This document shows, in pieces, positions 1 to 6,188 of a DNA stretch of 64,000 bases. The notes beneath the pieces were generated by a model. The model worked only from the letters and a program-made list of their open reading frames with translations, was not told the origin of the DNA and did no database searches. This DNA is from Streptomyces violascens. Its GTDB lineage: Bacteria; Actinomycetota; Actinomycetes; Streptomycetales; Streptomycetaceae. The stretch covers positions 62,001 through 126,000 of the forward strand of contig NZ_BMUA01000005.1 in the NCBI RefSeq assembly GCF_014649955.1, read 5' to 3'. The position numbers were made by a program, and so were the translations under genes. The first letter of the stretch is position 1. Every line of letters starts with the position of its first letter.

Positions 1-913
1 CCACGTAGGCGAGCCTGCCGTCGGGGGACGAGGTGATGGTCAGCGGGAAGAGCCCCACCTCGACGTCGCCCAGTCGCTTGTGCGTTTCGGCCGAGAACAC
101 CGTGAGGCGGCCGGGCGCCATGCGGCTGCCGCCGGACGCCGGGTCGTCCTCCATGCGTACCTCGCCCGCGAGCAGGCGTCCCGTAGAGGTGAGGTGCACC
201 GGCATGGCGGCGTCCTCCAGCGGCAGGGTGTCGACCACCGAAGCCGTCCTGACGTCAATGACCTTGATTCCAGGGGGTGTTGAGCCAGCGGCCCCGAGGA
301 ACGGCGCGGCGGCGAAGGCGCGCGTGCCGTCGGCGGAGACGGCGAGTCCCTCACTGCCCGGCACCTCGACCTTCGCGGTGAGTGCGCCCAGTTCGAGATC
401 GAGGGCCGCCACGAACCGCGCCTCCTTGCCGGTGACGTAGCCCGTCTTTCCGGCCGCGTCGACGGCGACCCAGTGCGGGCCCGGTGTGTCGGTGCCGATC
501 CGGTCCACGGGCCGCCGGGTCTGCGTGTCGATGACCAGGACGCCACCGGGCTGGTCGGCCGAGCCCTCCACGGTGACGTACAGGCGACCGTTCGCCGCGT
601 CCAACGCGAGCCCGTGCGGGGCGTGTTCGGGGGCGAGGTCGACGACCTCGACGACGCGGCGGGTGTCCGGGTCGATGACCGTGAGCTGGGTGCGCGGGCC
701 GCCGTTCGCGCCGTAGAAGCCCGAGCTGTACGTGATCGAGCACCACAGCAGCCGCTGGGTCGGATCGAAGCACAACTCGTGCGGCTGGGCGATGGTTTCG
801 AGCGAGCCGAGGTAGCGGTCGGAGGCGGCGTCGAAGAACGAGACAGAGGGCCCGCTCTGGCTGACCACGGCCAGCACATCGCCTTCTCGACCGGCACGGG
901 GGGACTGTTGCAT
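1..913 (-). CDS. YVTN-type beta-propeller protein (C-terminus beyond window)
   Basis: The frame opens with ATG at 913 behind an AAGGAAA ribosome site and runs off the left edge, so about 304 residues are visible and the C-terminus is missing. Repeated blades of the YVTN/SMP-30 type can be seen, each with a short hydrophobic strand followed by a phrase such as LTVIDPDTRRVVEVV, VLVIDTQTRRPV or IKVIDVRTASVV. No signal peptide is obvious, so it is probably cytoplasmic. Proteins of this family are lactonase-like enzymes or ligand-binding scaffolds; the substrate cannot be told from sequence. It is transcribed divergently from the LysR gene at 1063 across about 150 bases, and LysR proteins often control the divergent neighbour, so it is a probable target. 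Family assignment is fairly sure, function is not. Confidence 0.8.
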   Translation of the reverse strand, partial: MQQSPRAGREGDVLAVVSQSGPSVSFFDAASDRYLGSLETIAQPHELCFDPTQRLLWCSITYSSGFYGANGGPRTQLTVIDPDTRRVVEVVDLAPEHAPHGLALDAANGRLYVTVEGSADQPGGVLVIDTQTRRPVDRIGTDTPGPHWVAVDAAGKTGYVTGKEARFVAALDLELGALTAKVEVPGSEGLAVSADGTRAFAAAPFLGAAGSTPPGIKVIDVRTASVVDTLPLEDAAMPVHLTSTGRLLAGEVRMEDDPASGGSRMAPGRLTVFSAETHKRLGDVEVGLFPLTITSSPDGRLAYV

Positions 914-1062
914 GGCCAATTTCCTTCGTGTGACAGGCGGTTGGTTCGTCCGCGCGGTTCCCGCGGACATCTCCACTCTCCGCCCGAGCAGGTCCGCCGG
1001 CAATGCAAGAATTGGCACTCCATCATTGACTACAGCGCAAAAGTACAGCTCAGGAGCGCCTC

Positions 1063-1980
1063 ATGGATCTCAACCTGCTACGTGTCCTGGACGCCTTGCT
1101 CCAGGAGAACAGTGTGAGTCGCGCCGCCGAGCGCCTCGGCACGTCACCCGCGGCGGTCAGCCGCAGTCTGGCCCGGCTGCGCCGCGCGGTGGGCGACCCG
1201 CTCCTGGTCCGCGCCGGCCAGGGCATGGTCCCCACCCCCCGAGCCCTCGAACTCCGCGAGGAGGTCGGCGCGTTGCTGCGCGGCTGCGACAACGTGCTGC
1301 GGCCGGGTGCCGGATTCGAGGCCGTCCACCTCCAGCGCACCTTCACCGTGCAGGCGACCGACCTGATCCTGGCGGGGGTCGCCGGACCCCTGGCCGACCG
1401 GATCCGGGCGGCCGCCCCGCATGTGGACGTGGTTTTCCTGCCCGAGGCACTGGAGGGCGGCCCCGCGCTGCGCCAGGGCACGGTGGACGTCGAGCTCGGC
1501 GTCCTCGGGCAGCTGGACCCGGAGATCCGCACCCGGCACATCACGCAGAAGCAGCTGGTGGGGGTCGCCCGTACCGGTCATCCCCTCTTCGACAAGCGCA
1601 TCGACGCCCGCCGGTTCGCCGCCGTCGACCACATAGGCATCTCCCGGCACGGCAAACGGCGGGGCCCCATCGACCAGGCCCTCGCCGAGCGCGGGCTGCG
1701 GCGGCGCGTGGCGGTCGTCGTGCCCAGTCACACCAGCGCGATGATCCTCGCCCGGGACACCGACCTCGTCGCCCTCACCCTGGCCGACTGGCTCCCCGGC
1801 ACCGCCGCCGCGCTCGGGCTGCGTACCTTCCCCATCCCCTTCGACGTGGCGCCCATCGACCTCGGGCTGGCCTGGCATCCCCGCAACTCCGACGATCCAG
1901 GCCACAGTTGGTTCCGCGACCATGTGGCGGCCGCGGTCCTCGCTCCGTCGGGGCCGGGGGATCAGGACCTGCGGGGCTGA
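1063..1980 (+). CDS. LysR family transcriptional regulator
   Basis: This 305-residue protein has the usual LysR length and order. A winged helix-turn-helix lies at residues 1-65 (SVSRAAERLGTSPAAVSRSLARLRR), followed by a periplasmic-binding-protein-like effector domain from about residue 90 to 290. The ATG at 1063 is preceded by CAGGAG about eight bases upstream and MDLNLLRVLDAL is a typical LysR start, so the start is secure. It lies head to head with the beta-propeller gene, which it probably regulates. The effector is unknown. The next gene, a GntR regulator, follows on the same strand after about 240 bases, so the LysR protein may also influence the downstream transporter operon. Confidence 0.9.
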   Translation: MDLNLLRVLDALLQENSVSRAAERLGTSPAAVSRSLARLRRAVGDPLLVRAGQGMVPTPRALELREEVGALLRGCDNVLRPGAGFEAVHLQRTFTVQATDLILAGVAGPLADRIRAAAPHVDVVFLPEALEGGPALRQGTVDVELGVLGQLDPEIRTRHITQKQLVGVARTGHPLFDKRIDARRFAAVDHIGISRHGKRRGPIDQALAERGLRRRVAVVVPSHTSAMILARDTDLVALTLADWLPGTAAALGLRTFPIPFDVAPIDLGLAWHPRNSDDPGHSWFRDHVAAAVLAPSGPGDQDLRG

Positions 1981-2103
1981 CCGTCGGAGGCACCGCGCCC
2001 ACCGTCGACGGGAAGGTGGCGCCCTTGACGAACCGGGCGTCCGCATCGCCAAGAGCTCCCTGGGGTGCGGGGATGCGGGGGTGTCCACCCTGTGGGCAAC
2101 GAA

Positions 2104-2120
2104 GTGGCAGATCTTGCCAC
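2104..2120. promoter_or_regulatory. Inverted repeat upstream of the GntR gene, candidate operator
   Basis: GTGGCA and TGCCAC flank five bases (GATCT), giving a 6-5-6 inverted repeat about 100 bases before the GntR start. GntR/HutC proteins bind short palindromes near their own promoters, so this is a reasonable autoregulatory site. No promoter hexamers were assigned with confidence. Confidence 0.35.
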
Positions 2121-2176
2121 GCTCCCTTCAAAGCCCCAGGTCAGAGGCGTATGCGTGGGTGCGTCAGGTGGCGCAA

Positions 2177-2189
2177 TGTTGTGGCAACA
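2177..2189. promoter_or_regulatory. Short inverted repeat close to the GntR start
   Basis: TGTTG and CAACA are separated by TGG. The site overlaps an alternative in-frame ATG at 2176 and lies just before the GGAGGAG at 2194-2200. It may be an operator or an RNA structure; it is short enough to be chance. Confidence 0.25.
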
Positions 2190-2223
2190 CCACCGGAGGA
2201 GCCCGGCCGGTACGTTCCCTGCC

Positions 2224-2991
2224 ATGCCAGCCGAACCCGCCTCCGCCTCGCTTCCGGTCGCCGCCGCGCGCCGCCGGCGGCTGCGCGCCGACCGGGCCCG
2301 GCAGCTCGCCGACCTGCTGCGTCACCAGATCCTGGCGGGCGGCTTCCCCGGCGGTGTGCTCCCCCTGGAACACGCCATCGCCGCCGACTACCGGGCCAGC
2401 CGCAACACCGTGCGCCAAGCCCTGGAGATGCTGCGCGACGAGCAACTGGTCGACCGGCAGCCCGGCGTCGGCACCGTGGTGGTGTGCGAGAAGTACCCGC
2501 ACGGCCTGAACCGGCTCCAAGGCCTTGCCGAGACCCTGAACGAGCACGGCCGGGTCACCAACGAGGTGCGCACCGTCGGCCCGCTCCGCGCCCCGGGCCC
2601 GGTGGCCCACCGGCTCGGCCTGCCCGAGCACACCGACGTGCTGTGCATCGAGCGACTGCGCCGTCTGAACGGCCTCCCGCTGTCCCTGGACCTCTCCTAC
2701 CTGCCCCTGGACGTGGGCGGTGAACTGCTCGGCTGCGACCTGGAGAACACCGACGTCTTCCGCCTCCTCGAATCGCTGACCGGCGGCCCGCTCGGGCACG
2801 CCGACGTCACCCTGGAGGCCGTCAACGCCGACGCGCACTCCGCCGCGGTGCTCCAAGTACCGCGCGGCGCGGCCGTGTTGATGCTGGAACGGCTGACCCA
2901 TATGCCCGACGGACGCCCGGTCGACCTGGAGTTCATCCGGTTCCGCGGCGACCGCATCGCCATGAGCGGTGTGCTGCACCGCTCCCTCTGA
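2224..2991 (+). CDS. GntR family (HutC/UTRA type) transcriptional regulator
   Basis: This is a 255-residue regulator with an N-terminal GntR winged helix (about residues 20-90; phrases RQLADLLRHQI, ASRNTVRQALEMLR and GVGTVV are typical) and a C-terminal UTRA ligand domain (about 105-250, ending in DLEFIRFRGDRIAM). ATG 2224 gives the normal N-terminus, but its GGAGGAG lies rather far upstream, at 2194-2200; an in-frame ATG at 2176 is an alternative. Thirty bases separate its stop from the ferredoxin gene, so it is probably the first gene of the ferredoxin-ABC-flavoprotein operon and its local regulator. UTRA domains bind small metabolites; the ligand here is presumably related to the imported compound. 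Confidence 0.85.
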   Translation: MPAEPASASLPVAAARRRRLRADRARQLADLLRHQILAGGFPGGVLPLEHAIAADYRASRNTVRQALEMLRDEQLVDRQPGVGTVVVCEKYPHGLNRLQGLAETLNEHGRVTNEVRTVGPLRAPGPVAHRLGLPEHTDVLCIERLRRLNGLPLSLDLSYLPLDVGGELLGCDLENTDVFRLLESLTGGPLGHADVTLEAVNADAHSAAVLQVPRGAAVLMLERLTHMPDGRPVDLEFIRFRGDRIAMSGVLHRSL

Positions 2992-3021
2992 TCCGCACCT
3001 TCCCCTTCTCAGGAGACAGCC

Positions 3022-3249
3022 ATGCCTCTGGTCCCGCAGCGCGCCGACGTGCCCGTCACCATCGACGAGTCCCTGTGCATCGACGGCTGCACGCTCTGCG
3101 TCGACATGTGTCCGCTCGACTCCCTCGCGATCCGCGAGGACAACGGCAAGGCGTACATGCACGTGGACGAGTGCTGGTACTGCGGCCCGTGCGCGGCCCG
3201 CTGTCCCACTGGCGCGGTCACCGTCAACATGCCCTATCTGCTCCGGTGA
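3022..3249 (+). CDS. Two-cluster 4Fe-4S ferredoxin, AprB-like
   Basis: This 75-residue cytoplasmic electron carrier has two cysteine sets, C-x3-C-x2-C-x3-CP (CIDGCTLCVDMCP) and C-x2-C-x2-C-x3-CP (CWYCGPCAARCP), predicting two [4Fe-4S] clusters. ATG 3022 follows an AGGAG. The arrangement resembles the iron-sulfur subunit of adenylylsulfate reductase (AprB), although it is only about half that length. The flavoprotein at 6189, four genes downstream in the same operon, belongs to the AprA/fumarate reductase family, so the two probably form an electron-transfer pair. The three transporter genes between them are very closely spaced, which supports one transcript. The electron donor or acceptor is not identifiable. 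Confidence 0.85.
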   Translation: MPLVPQRADVPVTIDESLCIDGCTLCVDMCPLDSLAIREDNGKAYMHVDECWYCGPCAARCPTGAVTVNMPYLLR

Positions 3250-3263
3250 AAGGCCCAACTGCC

Positions 3264-4604
3264 ATGTCCAGCAAGCGAGTTGTTCCGCTGCTTGCCCTCT
3301 CGCTGACCTTGCCGCCGGCCACCGGCTGCGGGGGCGCGGCCGGCGCCGACAGCGGGGCGAAGACGGTCACCGTCACCGTCGGATACCAGTCGAAGACCAT
3401 CAACACCGTCACCGCGGGCACCCTGCTGCGCTCGCTCGGCTACTTCGAGCAGGAACTCGCCACCCGCGGCAAGCGGGACGGCACCACGTACAGGGTGAAG
3501 TGGCAGGACTACGCGACCGGCGCCCCGATCACCGCCCAGATGACCGCAGGGAAGATCGACATCGGCTCGATGGGCGACTTCCCGCTCCTGATCAACGCGG
3601 CCCGCGGCAAGGAGCTCAAGCAGCCGACGAAGCTGGTGTCGGTCACCGGATACAACCTGCGAGGCGGCCTCAACACCGTTGTCGTAGCAGAGAGTTCTCC
3701 ACTCAGGTCACTGTCCGACCTGCGCGGCAAGAAGGTGTCCACGAGCGTCGGTTCGGCCGCCGACGGGACCCTGGTCCGCGCTCTCCAGCGAGCCGGCATC
3801 GACCCCGGCAAGGGCATCGACAAGCTCAACCAGCAGCCGAGCGTGGGCGCCTCCGCGCTCGCCGCGGGCAGCGTCGACGCACTGTCCCAATTCGTCGCCT
3901 GGCCCGGCCAGCTGGCCTTCCAGGGGCAGGCGAAGGCCCTGTACGACGGTGCCGAACTGAACCTTCCGACCTTCCACGGGGTCACCGTCCGCGAGAAGTT
4001 CGCCAAGGACCACGCCGGGGTCCTCGACGCCTTCCTCGCGGCCCAGCGCCGCGCCACCGACTACCTGCGCACCGAGCCCGTCGCCGCCGCCGAGTCGGTG
4101 GCCAAGGAGACCGGGCTGCCCGCCGAGGTGGTCTACCTCTACAACGGCGCGAACGGCATCGCCACCTTCGACCCGGCGCTCCGTCCCGAGCTGATCGACG
4201 CGCTCAAGCAGGACGTCCCGGTCCTCAAGGCCGCGAAGCTGGTGAACGACGTCGACGTGGACGCCTTCGTCGACCCGGCACCGCTGAAGCGGGCAGTGCG
4301 AGCCCCAGAATATCCTCAAGTCACCGTCGTCAAGCCGGAGTTGTGGCTCAAGGGGCGGAGCACCACACGCTCCTTCGGCAGCCCCAAGGAACTCCTCGAG
4401 GCCGTCAAGGGCGCCGACGTACGAGCCGCGTACGTGCCCGACGCGGTGACCGGCACCCTGTGGTTCGCCGACAAGGCGGTCTGGGTCGCGGACGGCGCCG
4501 ACCTGCGCGCCTTCGTCACCCCGGCCGGCGCGCAGGCGTACGTCGCCCGGCATCCCGGAGCCAGGACCGTCGGCTACGCGGACGCCCTGAGGCTGGCGTC
4601 GTGA
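3264..4604 (+). CDS. ABC transporter substrate-binding lipoprotein (sulfonate/nitrate type) with NosL-like C-terminal extension
   Basis: This is a 446-residue lipoprotein. A short signal ends at a probable lipobox cysteine near residue 22 (PPATGC), followed by an SsuA/TauA/NMT1-type binding domain to about residue 350 (TVGYQSKTINTVTAG near the start, then GKIDIGSMGDFPLL). Residues 355-446 are extra: AYVPDAVTGTLWFADKAVWV and the following AYVARHPGA pattern resemble the NosL fold, but the metal-binding MxCxxM motif of NosL is absent. ATG 3264 lies 14 bases after the ferredoxin stop. Its stop overlaps the permease GTG in GTGA. The family imports sulfonates, taurine, nitrate or pyrimidine precursors; the ligand is unknown. 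Confidence 0.85.
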   Translation: MSSKRVVPLLALSLTLPPATGCGGAAGADSGAKTVTVTVGYQSKTINTVTAGTLLRSLGYFEQELATRGKRDGTTYRVKWQDYATGAPITAQMTAGKIDIGSMGDFPLLINAARGKELKQPTKLVSVTGYNLRGGLNTVVVAESSPLRSLSDLRGKKVSTSVGSAADGTLVRALQRAGIDPGKGIDKLNQQPSVGASALAAGSVDALSQFVAWPGQLAFQGQAKALYDGAELNLPTFHGVTVREKFAKDHAGVLDAFLAAQRRATDYLRTEPVAAAESVAKETGLPAEVVYLYNGANGIATFDPALRPELIDALKQDVPVLKAAKLVNDVDVDAFVDPAPLKRAVRAPEYPQVTVVKPELWLKGRSTTRSFGSPKELLEAVKGADVRAAYVPDAVTGTLWFADKAVWVADGADLRAFVTPAGAQAYVARHPGARTVGYADALRLAS

Positions 4605-5428
4605 GCGCGGGCCGCCGGCTGCTGCGAGCAGCCTCCCTCGCCGCGGCGCTCGGACTGTGGCAGCTGCTCACCTCGCTCGACGTCGACCTGTGGCTGCGGT
4701 TCGAGCAGTTCCCCACGGTCGGCGAGGTGGCCTCCGCCCTCGCCGACCGGGCCGGGACGGCCGAGTACTGGCAGGACCTGGGGTTCAGCCTGCGCCGCAT
4801 CGCGATCGGCTTTCTGCTCGCCGCGGTCCTGGGCGTGGCGACCGGCACCGCCGTGGCGCGCTCGCGGTGGGCCGACGACCTGCTCGGCCCGCTGATCGAG
4901 GTGGCCCGTCCGGTCCCCGCCATCGCTCTGGTGCCGGTCGCGATCCTGCTGCTGCCCACCAACGAGCAGGGCATCGTGTTCATCACCTTCGCCGCCGCCT
5001 TCTTCCCGGTGGTCGTCTCGACCCGGCACGCGGTGCGCGCCCTGAGCCCGGTGTGGGAGGAGGCCGTGCTCACCATGGGCGGCGGCCGGCTGCGGGTGCT
5101 GTTCTCGGTGGTCCTCCCCGGCGCTCTGCCGGGCATCTTCGGCGGCCTGTCGGTGGGCGTCGGCGTCTCGTGGATCTGTGTGATCTCCGCGGAGATGATC
5201 TCGGGGGAGTACGGGGTGGGCTACCGCACCTGGCAGGCGTACACCGTCGTCGACTATCCGGGGGTGTTCGTCGGCATGGTCACCATCGGCGCGCTCGGCT
5301 GGCTGACCTCCACGGCCGTGGAGCTCCTCGGCGGCCGTGCCACCAACTGGCTGCCCCGCCCGGCCGTGCGCCCCGTGACCCGCCGAGCCTTCACTCCCGC
5401 CGTCCCCGCGAAGGAGCCGGTCGCATGA
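4601..5428 (+). CDS. ABC transporter permease (SsuC/TauC-like)
   Basis: This 275-residue inner-membrane permease has about six hydrophobic segments and the binding-protein-dependent transport signature in the cytoplasmic loop near residues 150-190 (EEAVLTMGGGRLRVLFSVVLPGALPGI, an EAA-type loop). GTG 4601 overlaps the preceding stop as GTGA, and the stop overlaps the ATPase ATG as ATGA, so the three transporter genes are translationally coupled. Its similarity is to permeases of the sulfonate/taurine/nitrate uptake group. The C-terminal 25 residues are rich in arginine and proline and lie in the cytoplasm. It forms the membrane pore with the neighbouring ATPase. Confidence 0.9.
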   Translation: MSAGRRLLRAASLAAALGLWQLLTSLDVDLWLRFEQFPTVGEVASALADRAGTAEYWQDLGFSLRRIAIGFLLAAVLGVATGTAVARSRWADDLLGPLIEVARPVPAIALVPVAILLLPTNEQGIVFITFAAAFFPVVVSTRHAVRALSPVWEEAVLTMGGGRLRVLFSVVLPGALPGIFGGLSVGVGVSWICVISAEMISGEYGVGYRTWQAYTVVDYPGVFVGMVTIGALGWLTSTAVELLGGRATNWLPRPAVRPVTRRAFTPAVPAKEPVA

Positions 5429-6177
5429 GTACGACCACGACCCTGCCCGTCACCACCACGCGGACAGGTGCCGAACTCGCCCTGCACAGGGCCGAGTTGG
5501 GCCATGCGGGCGTGCCTCCCGTGCTCGGTGAGCTCGACCTGCGCGTGACGCCGGGGGAGGTGCTGACCGTCGTCGGCCCCTCCGGCTGCGGGAAGTCCAC
5601 CCTGCTGCGCACCCTCGCCGGGCTGCTGCCCCCGCTGGCCGGAGAGGCCACCCAGGACGGGCAGCCGATCCGCCGCCCCGGCGCCGACCGCGCGCTGGTC
5701 TTCCAGCACGACGCCCTGCTGCCCTGGCGCACCGTACGCGCCAACATCGAACTGCCCCTTGCGATCCGCCGTGTCCCCCGGACCGAACGGCGCCGGGCCG
5801 CGGCCGACTGGCTGGACCGGGTCGAACTGTCCGGGCACGCGGGCAGACTGCCGCACCAGCTGTCCGGCGGGCAGCGCCAACGCGTCCAGCTCGCAAGGGC
5901 GTTGGCCGGCCGGCCCCGCGCGGTCCTGATGGACGAGCCCTTCGGCGCGCTCGACGCACACACCCGGTCCGGCATGCAGGACCTGCTGGTCGACATCCTG
6001 CGCGACACCGGCGCCACCGTCGTCTTCGTCACGCACGACGTGGACGAGGCCCTCTACCTCGGCGACCGGATCGCCCTGCTCGCCGCCGGGCAGGTGCTCG
6101 ACGTCCCGCATCCCCGGCGGCGGGACGCCGCCTCCGCCACCACCGCCCTCCGCCGCCGCATCCTCGCCTCCCTCTGA
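5425..6177 (+). CDS. ABC transporter ATP-binding protein (SsuB/TauB-like)
   Basis: This 250-residue ATPase carries all nucleotide-binding motifs: Walker A GPSGCGKST (about residues 52-60), Q-loop VFQHDALLPW, signature LSGGQRQR, Walker B AVLMDEPFGALD and the switch histidine in FVTHDVDEAL. The Q-loop phrase and the D-loop FGALDAHTR are those of the nitrate/sulfonate/taurine ATPase group. ATG 5425 overlaps the permease stop. It powers import by the permease at 4601. The C-terminus is short and lacks a regulatory domain. The flavoprotein gene begins 11 bases later and is probably co-transcribed. Confidence 0.92.
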   Translation: MSTTTTLPVTTTRTGAELALHRAELGHAGVPPVLGELDLRVTPGEVLTVVGPSGCGKSTLLRTLAGLLPPLAGEATQDGQPIRRPGADRALVFQHDALLPWRTVRANIELPLAIRRVPRTERRRAAADWLDRVELSGHAGRLPHQLSGGQRQRVQLARALAGRPRAVLMDEPFGALDAHTRSGMQDLLVDILRDTGATVVFVTHDVDEALYLGDRIALLAAGQVLDVPHPRRRDAASATTALRRRILASL

Positions 6178-6188
6178 AAGGCCCCGCA

